Shown in pieces: positions 1-10,550 of a stretch of 60,720 nt of DNA (positions are counted from its first letter, which is position 1; every line of letters begins with the position of its first letter). The DNA lies in contig JAEYXD010000048.1 of assembly GCA_023428645.1 (NCBI GenBank), positions 1 through 60,720 on the forward strand, given 5' to 3'. The notes below the pieces were generated by a model. That model saw only the letters and a list, made by a program, of their open reading frames with translations, was not told the DNA's origin and made no database searches. Source of the stretch: Pseudomonadota bacterium (lineage in GTDB: Bacteria; Pseudomonadota; Gammaproteobacteria; Steroidobacterales; Steroidobacteraceae). The translations under genes and the position numbers were made by a program.

Positions 1-648
1 GTCTTCGACCGCGAGGCGCTCGTCTTCACGATGGCCGAGACCGCCTCCCTGATCGGCTTGCCGATCGGCGCGATCGCCCTGCTGCTGTCGTGGCGGCGGC
101 CGCGCTTCGCCGGCATCGCGGCGGTGCTGCTGGTGCTCGCGGGCATCGCCGCCGCGCTGACCAGTTACGCGCCCGATGGGTTCGCGCTCGGACGCCGCAA
201 TTGGGAGATTGCCGCGCACATCGTGCTGTCCACATTTGCCTATGCCCTGCTGACGATCGCGGCAGCGATGTCGATCGCGCTGGCGCTGCTCGATGCGCGG
301 CTGCGCAGCCGCAAGCCGCTCGGCAAGCTGGCGCTGCTGCCTTCGGTCGAGGCGCTCGAATCGGCCACGTTCTACGCGCTCGGCGCCGGCTTCGCGGTGC
401 TGACGCTCGCGCTGTTCAGCGGCTTCATCTTCGTGGACGACCTGTTCGCGCAGGACTTGAGCCGCAAGACGATCCTGTCGTGCCTCGCATGGGTCGTGTT
501 CGCAATCCTGCTGTTCGGACGCTGGCAATTCGGCTGGCGCGGACGCACCGCGACGCGCTGGACGCTCAGCGGCTTCGGCTTGTTGGGGCTCGCGTATTTC
601 GGCTCGAAGGTCGTGCTCGAATCGATTCTCGGCCGTCACTGGGGCTAA
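1..648 (+). CDS. YpjD-like cytochrome c assembly (CcsA-family) membrane protein, 5' truncated
   Basis: The frame is open from the first base of the window, so the start lies upstream. The visible 215 residues form about six hydrophobic segments. They end in a tryptophan/arginine-rich loop (RGRTATRWTLSGF) and a last helix (LLGLAYFGSKVVLE) of the kind I know from YpjD proteins. These are CcsA-related inner-membrane proteins of about 265 residues, so roughly the last four fifths is present. The family is thought to act in haem/cytochrome c handling, but YpjD itself has no firm biochemical role. The following CBS-transporter gene starts three bases after the stop, matching the ypjD-yfjD order of E. 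coli. An internal ATG at position 31 is probably not the real start. Confidence 0.8.
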   Translation, partial: VFDREALVFTMAETASLIGLPIGAIALLLSWRRPRFAGIAAVLLVLAGIAAALTSYAPDGFALGRRNWEIAAHIVLSTFAYALLTIAAAMSIALALLDARLRSRKPLGKLALLPSVEALESATFYALGAGFAVLTLALFSGFIFVDDLFAQDLSRKTILSCLAWVVFAILLFGRWQFGWRGRTATRWTLSGFGLLGLAYFGSKVVLESILGRHWG

Positions 649-651
649 GGA

Positions 652-1905
652 TTGGACGACATCGTTCCCGCATCGCCGCTACGGGCCCTGTGCGCCCTGG
701 CGATCCTCATCCTGATCGGAGCGCTGCTCGCGAGCACCGAAGCGGCCTTCCTCAGCATCAACCGCTATCGCCTGCGGCATCAATCGCGGCTCGGCCATCG
801 CGGCGCCCGCCTCGCCGAAGCCCTGCTCGCCGAACCGGAGCGGCTGTTCGGCATGATCCTCGTCTGCAAGACGCTCGTGCTGCTGGCCACCGCGGCGCTC
901 ACGGCGCTCATCGCCCTGCGCCACGGTGGCGAGTGGGAGTTCCTCATCGCGATGTGCGCGCTCGCGGTCGTCGTGCTCGTGCTCGGAGAGGTCGTCCCGA
1001 AGTCGCTCGCGGTTCGCTATGCCGAGCAGATCGCGCTGCCCGCGGCCTGGATGCTGACAGCGCTCGAGCGCCTGCTGCATCCGGTCATGTGGCTCGCAGC
1101 CCGCATCTCGCAGGCATTGCTCAGCGCGCTCGGCGGCGACCGCGAACTGAAGGTTCGCTCGGAAGATTTGCGCACGGCAGCAAGCACGGTCATTCCGTAC
1201 TCGCAGCAACGCATGCTCGGCACGCTGCTCGATCTGGAGAGCGCGACCGTCGAAGACATCATGATTCCTCGCAACGAGATCGCGAGCATCGACCTCGGCG
1301 ACGATTGGGACACCATCCTCGAAGTGCTGCGCACGACGCCGCACACGCGCCTGCCGGTGTGCATGGACAACCTCGACAACATCGTCGGGATTCTGCACAT
1401 GAAGAAAGTCGCGCATGCGCTTGCGCATGGCGGGCTCACGCGCGATTCGCTGAGCGAGCTCGCGCGCGAGCGCGAAGCCTACTTCGTGCCCGAGGGCACG
1501 ACGCTCAGCATGCAGCTGCACAACTTCCAGCGCGACCGGCGGCGAATCGCCCTCGTCGTCGATGAATATGGCGACATTCGCGGGCTCGTGACGCTCGAGG
1601 ACATCCTCGAGGAAGTCGTCGGCGAATTCACGAGCGACCCGGGCACGCTGCACAAGGACATCCATCGCGACACGGACGGCAGCTACGTCGTGAATGGCGC
1701 CGCCAATGTGCGCGTGCTGAATCGGACGCTCGGCTGGAGCTTGCCGACGGACGGACCCCGCACGCTGAACGGCCTGATCCTGGAGATGCTGGAAACGATT
1801 CCACAGCCGGGCACCGGGCTGCGCATCGACGGCATCAGCGTCGAGATCCTGCAGGTCGCCGACAACGCGGTGAAGACCGCGCGCATGCGGCCGATCGAGA
1901 CCGGT

Positions 1906-1926
<21 letters not shown>
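652..1926 (+). CDS. HlyC/CorC-family (CorB/YfjD-like) membrane CBS-domain transporter
   Basis: A 424-residue inner-membrane protein. The N-terminal DUF21/CNNM domain (about residues 10-180, four hydrophobic segments) is followed by a CBS pair (about 200-325, including DEYGDIRGLVTLEDILEEVVGE) and a C-terminal CorC_HlyC domain (about 340-415). The family is linked to Mg2+/Co2+ efflux or homeostasis; the substrate cannot be read from sequence. The start is a TTG only three bases after the upstream stop, with no well-spaced Shine-Dalgarno, so translational coupling is likely. The last 21 bases overlap the end of convergent radA. Confidence 0.88.
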
Positions 1927-3261
<1,335 letters not shown>

Positions 3262-3379
3262 GGGGCGCGAGCTTACAAGGTGCGCCGCGATTCGCCCAAA
3301 GCTGCCGATGTGACGGCGCCAACAATTTGGCTGAAACGCCTTCGCTATACTTCGCCGACATCGGCACGGATTCAAACGT

Positions 3380-5839
3380 TTGGCTTCCAAATTGGCGCGC
3401 TTCTCCTGGCTTCCCGGCGGTCTTGCTGCGACCGTCGTGTTCGCCATTGGCCGCCTGGTCGCTCCCGAGTCCGGCGCCGCGATCGAATCGACGCTGTACG
3501 ACCGCGTGCAACGCTCCGGCACGGTCGCCGCCTCTTCCGACATCGTGGTCGTGAACATCGATGCGGAGAGCATCGCGAGGCTGGGCGATTGGCCGTGGGC
3601 ACGCGATGTGCACACCACGCTGATCGAACGGCTGCGAGCCGATCACGCGAGCGTCATCGGCTGGACCGTGCCTTTCGGTGCCGTTCTACAAACGGCCGGC
3701 GGTGTCGATCCAGACGCGCACCTGGCCGAGGCGATGCGTGCGCACGGCAAAGTCGTGCTGCCGATCGAATTGCGTCTGACGCGCGATGCCACGTCGGGCA
3801 GCGGCCTGCCCCAGTCGCTGCTCATCGGCACGAACAGCAGCTCGAGCACGCTCGGTGGCACGCAGCTGCGCGCGCCGAAAGATACGTTGATCCGGGCGGC
3901 AAGCGCCGTGGGACATGTCAGTTTTGCTGCCGATGCCGACGGTGTCGTGCGCTCCGATGCCGTGGCGGTGCAGGTCGGCACCGATCACCTGCCCTCGCTG
4001 GCCGTCGCGATCGCCGCGCAGGCATCCGGCGTCGCCACGAGCAACATCGCCGCGCGCACGGAGGCGATCCGCATCGGTACGCGCACGATTCCCCTCGACG
4101 GCGCGCAGCGCATGCTGCCGCAATACTTCACGGGCGCATCGTTCAAGGAATTGCCTTACTGGCGTGTCTGGGCGGGCGAAGTCCCGAGCGCCGAGCTTGA
4201 AGGCAAGATCGTCCTGGTCGGCTTTCGCGACGCGAATTCGGCCGAGACAAACACGCTCGCGACGCCGGTCAGCACGCAGTTGCCGGCGGTCACGGCCATC
4301 GCGAGCGCGGCCTCCAGCATTCTCGATGGCACCGTTTACACGCGACCGATGCTCGCGACGATCATCGAGTGGTCGGCGATCATCGGCGTCGTGCTCGCGG
4401 CGGCGTTCCTCCTTCCCGCGGCGGGCATGGCGATCGGCGCGATCGCGACGGCCGTCGTCGTCGCGATCCTCGCAGTCACGGAAATCGGCCTGTTGAGCTC
4501 GACGCGGACGTGGACGCAATTGGCACTGCCGTGCATCGCGATGCTCGCGGGCTATGCGCTGTATGCCGTCGGTGAGCTCGTGCGGCGAGCGAACGAACGC
4601 GCCGGCGGTCCCGCGAAGGACTCGACCGCGAGCCTGCGCACGCTCGGTCAGACGTTTCAGAAACAAGGACAGCTCGATCTCGCGTTCGAAACGTATCGCC
4701 GCTGTCCGCTCGATGCACCGACGATGGAGCTGCTCTATTACCTCGGCATGGACTTCGAGCGCCGCCGGCAGAATCAGAAGGCCGCCGCGGTGTACGGATA
4801 CATCGCATCGCGCGATCCGAACTACCGCGACCTGCGCGCCCGCCGCGCGCGCGTCAAAGAGGACGTGGCACCGAAGGAGCCGGCGCCGGTCGCCGACGCA
4901 CCACGCACGCCGACTGCTGCCGCCCAGCATCGTCCCATGACGCGGCCCGCCGCCGCGCCCAGACCTGGCGCGCGAACGCTGGGCCGTTACGAAATCGAGC
5001 GCGAGCTGGGCAAGGGCGCGATGGGCGTCGTCTATCTGGGCCGCGATCCGAAGATCAATCGCGTGGTCGCGATCAAGGCGATCCCGCTGGCCGAGGAGTT
5101 CGAAGAGGACGATCTCGAAGAGGCACGGGCACGCTTCTTCCGCGAGGCGGAGATGGCCGGACGACTCAATCATCCGTCGATCGTCACGGTGCATGACGCG
5201 GGCGAGGATCAGGGTTTGGCCTACATCGCGATGGAATATTTGCGCGGCCAGCACTTGAGCCATTACGCAGACCCGTCGCGACTGATGCCGCCCGGCAAAG
5301 TGCTCTCGCTGATCGCTCGAGTAGCCGATGCCTTGCACTATGCGCACCGGCAGAACGTGGTTCATCGCGATATCAAACCGGCTAATATAATGTTCAATTC
5401 CGACACCGATGAGTTGAAGATCACTGACTTCGGAATTGCGCGCCTGACCGATACAAGCCGAACTAAAACCGGAATAGTGCTGGGCACCCCGTCATTCATG
5501 TCGCCAGAGCAATTGGAAGGTCGCAGTCTCGACGGGCGGTCGGACCAATTCGCTCTCGCCATCAGCCTGTATCAGCTGCTGTGTGGTCAACTGCCCTTCC
5601 GCGCCGAGTCGATGCCGCGGCTCATGCAGAAGATCGCGACCGAAGATCATTCGCCGATCCGTTCCGTGCGTCCCGAGCTTCCCGAGAGCATCGAGCCGAT
5701 CCTCGATCGTGCCCTGGCGAAGTCCGCGGACGACCGCTACCCGACGTGCGCCGAGTTCGCCGTCGCGTTGCGCGCGTGCGCACAACAGTTCGCCCCCCCG
5801 AAACCGGCTCAAACCGAACACGAATGGTTGCTCCCATGA
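3380..5839 (+). CDS. CHASE2-TPR-serine/threonine protein kinase (transmembrane)
   Basis: An 819-residue receptor-type Ser/Thr kinase. One N-terminal hydrophobic segment precedes a periplasmic CHASE2 sensor domain (about 30-310, with the typical RLGDWPWARDVH stretch). Three closely packed membrane helices follow (about 320-400). Next comes a TPR-like helical stretch (about 415-490), then an Ala/Pro linker and a Hanks-type kinase domain (about 534-800). Catalytic elements are intact: glycine loop GKGAMGVV, VAIK lysine, HRDIKPAN near 661, DFG near 683, and GTPSFMSPEQ after the activation loop. The ligand is unknown. The start is TTG; a -10-like TATACT lies at 3346-3351. PP2C and FHA genes follow directly, so kinase, phosphatase and phosphothreonine reader probably form one circuit. 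Bases around 5380-5500 use AT-rich codons unlike the rest. Confidence 0.88.
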   Translation: MASKLARFSWLPGGLAATVVFAIGRLVAPESGAAIESTLYDRVQRSGTVAASSDIVVVNIDAESIARLGDWPWARDVHTTLIERLRADHASVIGWTVPFGAVLQTAGGVDPDAHLAEAMRAHGKVVLPIELRLTRDATSGSGLPQSLLIGTNSSSSTLGGTQLRAPKDTLIRAASAVGHVSFAADADGVVRSDAVAVQVGTDHLPSLAVAIAAQASGVATSNIAARTEAIRIGTRTIPLDGAQRMLPQYFTGASFKELPYWRVWAGEVPSAELEGKIVLVGFRDANSAETNTLATPVSTQLPAVTAIASAASSILDGTVYTRPMLATIIEWSAIIGVVLAAAFLLPAAGMAIGAIATAVVVAILAVTEIGLLSSTRTWTQLALPCIAMLAGYALYAVGELVRRANERAGGPAKDSTASLRTLGQTFQKQGQLDLAFETYRRCPLDAPTMELLYYLGMDFERRRQNQKAAAVYGYIASRDPNYRDLRARRARVKEDVAPKEPAPVADAPRTPTAAAQHRPMTRPAAAPRPGARTLGRYEIERELGKGAMGVVYLGRDPKINRVVAIKAIPLAEEFEEDDLEEARARFFREAEMAGRLNHPSIVTVHDAGEDQGLAYIAMEYLRGQHLSHYADPSRLMPPGKVLSLIARVADALHYAHRQNVVHRDIKPANIMFNSDTDELKITDFGIARLTDTSRTKTGIVLGTPSFMSPEQLEGRSLDGRSDQFALAISLYQLLCGQLPFRAESMPRLMQKIATEDHSPIRSVRPELPESIEPILDRALAKSADDRYPTCAEFAVALRACAQQFAPPKPAQTEHEWLLP

Positions 5840-5876
5840 CCTCCCGCGATCCGCTTTGCGAACGGAGTAAGCGCTA

Positions 5877-6695
5877 GTGCGAGGCAAGATCCGTTCAGTG
5901 GGTTTGAGCGACGTCGGGCGAGTGCGCGAGCACAACGAAGACACGATTGGCGTCGATGCCGATATCGGCCTGCTCGTCCTTGCCGATGGCATGGGCGGCT
6001 ATAACGCCGGCGAAGTCGCGAGCGGCATCGCGGTCAAGACGATCATGAGCCTCGTCAAGGAGGCCGTCGAGCATCAGGACATGACGGCCGCGGACCCCGA
6101 AACCGGCCTCGCCCGCCCGAGCATCGTGCTTCGAGATGCGATCGCCCGCGCGAACCGCATCATCTATCAGACCGCGAAGACGCAGCCGCAATGCGAAGGC
6201 ATGGGCACGACGATCGTCGCCTGCCTGTTCTTCGACAACCGCGTGGCCATCGCGCACGTGGGCGATTCGCGCCTCTATCGCCTGCGGGCGAACCGCTTCG
6301 AGCAGATGACGCTCGATCATTCCTTGCTGCAGGAGCTCGTCGATCGAGGCTTCTACTCTCAGGCCGAGGCACAGCGGGCGACGAACAAGAACTACGTCAC
6401 ACGCGCCCTGGGCGTCGAGCCGACCGTCGAGGTCGAGCTGCACGAGCAACCGGTGGAGAAAGGCGACTTCTACGTCCTGTGCTCGGATGGCTTGTCCGAC
6501 ATGGTCGAGGACGACGACATTCACTTAACTATAAGCACCTTTAGTGCTAGCCTTGAAACCGTCGCTAAGCAATTGATTCAGTTATCGAACGACAATGGCG
6601 GGCGCGACAACGTCTCGATAATTCTTGCGCAAGTTGTCGACTCGTTCGCAGCAAAGAAAGGCGTAGTCGACAAAATCTTGCGCTGGTTCGGCTAA
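5877..6695 (+). CDS. PP2C-family protein serine/threonine phosphatase
   Basis: A 272-residue soluble Mn2+/Mg2+-dependent phosphatase of the PP2C (Stp/PrpC) type. The metal and catalytic motifs are present: GRVREHNEDT (Glu21, Asp22), LADGMGG (Asp37), a GTT segment, VGDSRLYR, SDGLSD near 203 and GGRDN near 244. It should reverse phosphorylation by the kinase encoded 37 bases upstream. The start is GTG at 5877; no better ATG precedes the first motif. The final roughly 160 bases (from about 6525) switch to AT-richer codons, as in part of the kinase gene. The last residues (KKGVVDKILRWFG) are a short basic/aromatic tail. Confidence 0.92.
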   Translation: MRGKIRSVGLSDVGRVREHNEDTIGVDADIGLLVLADGMGGYNAGEVASGIAVKTIMSLVKEAVEHQDMTAADPETGLARPSIVLRDAIARANRIIYQTAKTQPQCEGMGTTIVACLFFDNRVAIAHVGDSRLYRLRANRFEQMTLDHSLLQELVDRGFYSQAEAQRATNKNYVTRALGVEPTVEVELHEQPVEKGDFYVLCSDGLSDMVEDDDIHLTISTFSASLETVAKQLIQLSNDNGGRDNVSIILAQVVDSFAAKKGVVDKILRWFG

Positions 6696-6722
6696 CGGGT
6701 TGGACTCCCTGGGGACGTGGCA

Positions 6723-7478
6723 ATGGCAAGGTTGATCCTAAGCCTGGACGGTCAAGTGCTGGCCGAATACAACATGAACAAGGAGCGTTACACGATCGGG
6801 CGTCTGCCGGACAACGACATCCGCATCGACAACCCTGCCGTCAGCGGCCACCACTCGCTCATCATCAACATCCTGAACGATTCGTTTCTCGAGGACCTCA
6901 ACAGCACGAACGGCACTTACGTCAACGGCAAGCTCATCAAGAAGCATGCCTTGCAGCACGGCGATGTCGTTACGGTCGGTCACCACCAGCTGCGCTTCGT
7001 CGAAACGCAGAGCGACGACGGTGAGCAAGACGAATTCGAGAAGACGATGATCATCACGCCGGGCTCTGCCGTTGCGGCGGCCGCGGCGAAAAAGGCTTCC
7101 GCGATGAGCGCCGGCCAGACAGCAGCACCGGCACCGAAGGCCGCGCCGGCCCCGAGCGGACGTCCGGCAGCCTCGGCGAGCGCGAACGGCGAGCAGCCGA
7201 CGGCACTGCCGAAAGCGAAGCTGCAGGTTCTGAGCGGCGCCTTCGCCGGCCGCGAACTCGAGCTGAACAAGGCGCTGACGACGCTCGGGCGGCCCGGCGT
7301 CCAGGTCGCCGCCATCACGCGCCGCGCCGACGGCTACTTCATCGTGCACGTCGACAGCGGCAAGCCGCACGACTACCCCTTGGTGAACGGCACGGCGACG
7401 GGCGAGCAGGCGCGCAAGCTGAACGACAACGACGTCATTCTGCTCGCGGGCGTGAAGATGGGTTTCTTCGAGAGCTGA
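6723..7478 (+). CDS. FHA-domain phosphopeptide-binding protein
   Basis: A 251-residue cytoplasmic protein. Residues about 20-90 form a clear forkhead-associated domain (TIGRLPDNDI, then the SGHH serine/histidine and TNGTYVNG), which reads phosphothreonine. A linker rich in Ala/Pro/Lys (about 105-165) leads to a C-terminal stretch (TTLGRPG ... YPLVNGTATG) that looks like a second, degenerate FHA fold lacking the SxxH core. It is probably the reader or target of the kinase/phosphatase pair encoded directly upstream. I chose ATG 6723 (MARLILS); an in-frame GTG at 6717 would add two residues. Confidence 0.9.
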   Translation: MARLILSLDGQVLAEYNMNKERYTIGRLPDNDIRIDNPAVSGHHSLIINILNDSFLEDLNSTNGTYVNGKLIKKHALQHGDVVTVGHHQLRFVETQSDDGEQDEFEKTMIITPGSAVAAAAAKKASAMSAGQTAAPAPKAAPAPSGRPAASASANGEQPTALPKAKLQVLSGAFAGRELELNKALTTLGRPGVQVAAITRRADGYFIVHVDSGKPHDYPLVNGTATGEQARKLNDNDVILLAGVKMGFFES

Positions 7479-7489
7479 GCAAACGCTCG

Positions 7490-8623
7490 TCAGGATCTCG
7501 ACGATCCTGGCGCCGCCCACTCCAGGGCGACGCGCTGACTGATTCCACACACGAGCTCATACGGGATCGCGTCCGCGAACGGCGCGACGCGCTCGATCGG
7601 CAGTCCTTCGCCCCACAGCGTCACTCGATCGCCGACGCGTACCTCGAGACCCGTGACGTCGATCGCGGTCATGTCCATCGAGACCCGGCCGACGACCTGC
7701 GTTTCCTGGCCGTTCACGAGCACCGGCGCGCCCGACCGCATGTTGCGCAGATAACCATCGCCATAGCCGACCGCCGCGATGCCGATGACTGCGTCGCGCG
7801 GCGCACGCCACATCCCGTTGTAACCGACCGTCTCTCCGGCTGGCACCGTGCGCACCGCAATGAGCTGCGTCGCGAGTGTCATGGCCGGACGCAAGCCGAG
7901 TTCGGCGGCGGTGACGTTAGGGATCGGCGAAATGCCATACAACATCAGACCGGGCCGGACCCAGTCCGCGCGCGCTTGCGCGCTTTGAATCAGCCCCGCG
8001 GAATTCGCGATGCTGCGCTCGATGCCAGGATCGGTCGGCAGCGCCTCGAAACGGGCGAGCTGCTCCGCGGTCATCGGGCCGTCCGCGATTTCGGAGGCGG
8101 CCAGATGCGTCATCAGCCGCAGTTGCTTCGGGGCGAGCTGTCGCACGCGCGCCCAGACAGCCGGGAACTCCTCGACCCGAAAGCCGAGGCGGTTCATGCC
8201 CGTGTCGACCTTGCACCAGAGCTCGAGCTCGCGCGCGAACCCGCTGCGCTCGAGCAGCTCGATCTGCTCGACGTTGTGCACGACGATCTGCATCGCGGCG
8301 CGGCGCGCCCGCGTCAGCTCGGTTGAGTTGAACACGCCTTCGAGCAGTACGATCGGCGCGGCAAAGCCCGCCTCGCATAGCGCGAGCCCTTCTTCGAGCC
8401 GAGCGACACCGAATGCATCAGCGGCGGCCGCGCCCCTGCGCCCGCCCCGCTCGAGCTCCTGCCCGTCCGCGCTCGACAATGCCTGCGCGACGCCGACGAG
8501 CCCGTGCCCGTAGGCGTTCGCCTTGATGATCGCCATGACCTTCGAGGCAGGCGCGAACCGGCGCACCGCGGCGAGGTTGTGTCGCAGCGCGCTTGCGTCG
8601 ATCGTCGCCTTGGGAAATCTCAC
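7490..8623 (-). CDS. alr: Alanine racemase
   Basis: A 377-residue PLP enzyme that interconverts L- and D-alanine for peptidoglycan. The PLP-binding Lys34 sits in IKANAYGHG. The opposing catalytic Tyr is in GYGDGY, and the C-terminal VGRVSMDM segment is intact. Compared with E. coli Alr, about 15 extra residues (roughly 50-66, rich in Gly/Arg/Glu) sit between the KANAYGHG helix and ADAFGVARLEEG. The start is GTG, overlapping the dnaB stop as GTGA, so translation is coupled to dnaB. The gene ends 11 bases from the convergent FHA gene. Confidence 0.96.
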   Translation of the reverse strand: MRFPKATIDASALRHNLAAVRRFAPASKVMAIIKANAYGHGLVGVAQALSSADGQELERGGRRGAAAADAFGVARLEEGLALCEAGFAAPIVLLEGVFNSTELTRARRAAMQIVVHNVEQIELLERSGFARELELWCKVDTGMNRLGFRVEEFPAVWARVRQLAPKQLRLMTHLAASEIADGPMTAEQLARFEALPTDPGIERSIANSAGLIQSAQARADWVRPGLMLYGISPIPNVTAAELGLRPAMTLATQLIAVRTVPAGETVGYNGMWRAPRDAVIGIAAVGYGDGYLRNMRSGAPVLVNGQETQVVGRVSMDMTAIDVTGLEVRVGDRVTLWGEGLPIERVAPFADAIPYELVCGISQRVALEWAAPGSSRS

Positions 8624-10044
8624 CGGAAGCCAGCGTCCCCGTACGCGGACTCGGGCACGTAGTTCTCGAACTTCGTGTACTTGCCGAGGAAGGTGAGCTG
8701 GATCTCGCCGATCTCGCCGTTACGCTGCTTCGTGATGATGATGTCGGCGATGCCCTTGCGCGTGGAGTTCTTGTCGTACACCTCCTCGCGGTAGATCATC
8801 ATGATCAGGTCGGCGTCCTGTTCGATGGCGCCCGACTCGCGCAGGTCCGAGCTGACGGGCTTCTTGTCCGTACGCTGCTCCACTGAGCGATTGAGCTGCG
8901 ACAACGCGATGACCGGCACCGCCAGCTCCTTCGCGAGCGCCTTCAGCGAGCGCGAGATCTCGGAAATTTCCGTCGCGCGGTTCTCCTTCATCCCGGGGAC
9001 CTGCATCAGCTGCAGGTAGTCGAGCACGATGAGATCGAGGCCGTGCTCGCGCTTCAAACGCCGCGCGCGCGCGCGCACTTCGGTCGGCGACAGCGCACCG
9101 GTGTCGTCGATGTGAATGTTCGAGCTCTTCATCATCTCGATCGCGCCGGTGATGCGTGTCCATTCCTCATCGCCGACGTTACCGATACGCAAATGCGTCT
9201 GATCGACGCGCCCGAGCGACGACACCATGCGGAAGGCGAGCTGCTCGCGCGACATTTCCATGCTGAACACGCCGACCTTGGCCTTCTTCGGCCCGAACGC
9301 CGCGTTCTCGGCGATGTTCAACGCGAATGTCGTCTTGCCCATCGAGGGGCGGCCGGCGACGACGATGAGATCGCCCTTCTGCAAGCCGGCCGTCATCTCG
9401 TCCAGGCGCGTGAAGCCGGTGCTCAGGCCGGTGAGCTGGCCCTTGTTCTGGGCGAGCATGTCGAGGCGGTCGATGACCGCGCCCAGCTCGTTGCGCAGCG
9501 GCACGAAGCCCGAGCCGGTCTTGTTGCGGCTTTCGGCGATCTCGAGCACGCGCCGCTCGGCGGAGTCGAGAATTTCGCCGGCTTCGCGACCTTCTGGATC
9601 GTACGCGCTGGCCGCGATCTCACCGCCGACGCTGATGAGCTGCCGCAGCGTCGAGCGCTCGCGGACGATGTCCGCATACGCACGGACGTTCGCGGCGCTC
9701 GGCGTGTCGCGAACGAGCCCCGCCAGGTACGCAAGACCGCCGGTTTGTTCGGCGAGTCCCTTGCGCTCGAGCCATTCGGAGAGGGTAACGGCATCCGAGG
9801 GCTCGCTTTTCGCGGCCAGCTCGGCGATGCCTTCGAAGATGAGTTGATGATCGCGGCGGTAGAAATCGCTCGCCATCAAGCGGTCGGCAATCGCGTCCCA
9901 GGTGCGATTGTCGAGCATGAGACCACCGAGTACCGCCTGCTCCGCTTCGATGGAGTGCGGCGGTACTCGTATATCGTCCACCGCTGCCTTGTCGCGGGCG
10001 CGTCGTGCGCCCGCGAATGAAACCTTCGAATCGGCTTCAGGCAT
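8620..10044 (-). CDS. dnaB: Replicative DNA helicase DnaB
   Basis: A 474-residue hexameric 5'-3' replicative helicase. The N-terminal DnaB domain (about 27-125) and linker helix precede the RecA-like C-terminal motor. Walker A GRPSMGKT lies near 230-238, Walker B is in LIVLDYLQLM, and the family-specific SDLRESGAIEQDAD stretch is present. The first roughly 25 residues (charged, Ala/Arg-rich) precede the conserved VPPHSIEAEQAVLGG start and are poorly conserved in the family. The gene lies between rplI (21 bases upstream) and alr, a common gammaproteobacterial order. Confidence 0.97.
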   Translation of the reverse strand: MPEADSKVSFAGARRARDKAAVDDIRVPPHSIEAEQAVLGGLMLDNRTWDAIADRLMASDFYRRDHQLIFEGIAELAAKSEPSDAVTLSEWLERKGLAEQTGGLAYLAGLVRDTPSAANVRAYADIVRERSTLRQLISVGGEIAASAYDPEGREAGEILDSAERRVLEIAESRNKTGSGFVPLRNELGAVIDRLDMLAQNKGQLTGLSTGFTRLDEMTAGLQKGDLIVVAGRPSMGKTTFALNIAENAAFGPKKAKVGVFSMEMSREQLAFRMVSSLGRVDQTHLRIGNVGDEEWTRITGAIEMMKSSNIHIDDTGALSPTEVRARARRLKREHGLDLIVLDYLQLMQVPGMKENRATEISEISRSLKALAKELAVPVIALSQLNRSVEQRTDKKPVSSDLRESGAIEQDADLIMMIYREEVYDKNSTRKGIADIIITKQRNGEIGEIQLTFLGKYTKFENYVPESAYGDAGFR

Positions 10045-10065
10045 CGGTATTGCCCACCTCGAGCG

Positions 10066-10515
10066 TTACTCTTCCCCGACGATCACGACGGGCAGATCGA
10101 CCGTCACGTCGGTATGCAGGTGCACCTGCACGACGTGCTCGCCGGCGACGCGAATCGGGCCGTTCGGCAAGCGCACTTCCGAGCGCTCGATCTCGTAGCC
10201 GGCCTTCTTCACGCCGTCCGCGATGTCGGACGTGCCGACCGAGCCGAACAACTTGCCTTCGCCGCCGGCCTTCGCCGTGAGCGTGAGCTTGAAGCCTTCG
10301 AGCTTCTGGGCGCGCGCTTGCGCGCTCTCGAGCTCGGCACGCGCGGTCTTTTCGAACTCGGCGCGGCGGGCTTCGAACTTCGCGACGTTCTCTGGCGTCG
10401 CGAGCGTGGCCTTGCCTTTCGGCAGCAGGAAGTTGCGGCCGTAGCCGGACTTCACCTTGACGCGATCGCCGATGTTGCCGAGGTTGGCAACCTTCTGCAG
10501 CAGAATGATTTCCAT
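10066..10515 (-). CDS. rplI: 50S ribosomal protein L9
   Basis: A 149-residue protein of the large ribosomal subunit. The N-terminal rRNA-binding domain begins MEIILLQKVANLGNIGD. The long connecting helix (Ala/Glu-rich, about 42-75) joins it to the C-terminal domain. Length and both domains are normal. It is third in the rpsF-rpsR-rplI operon, 35 bases after rpsR. Confidence 0.97.
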   Translation of the reverse strand: MEIILLQKVANLGNIGDRVKVKSGYGRNFLLPKGKATLATPENVAKFEARRAEFEKTARAELESAQARAQKLEGFKLTLTAKAGGEGKLFGSVGTSDIADGVKKAGYEIERSEVRLPNGPIRVAGEHVVQVHLHTDVTVDLPVVIVGEE

Positions 10516-10550
10516 GATGGGTCCTTAAGTTCTGGAGCGCTTCACGTCGA

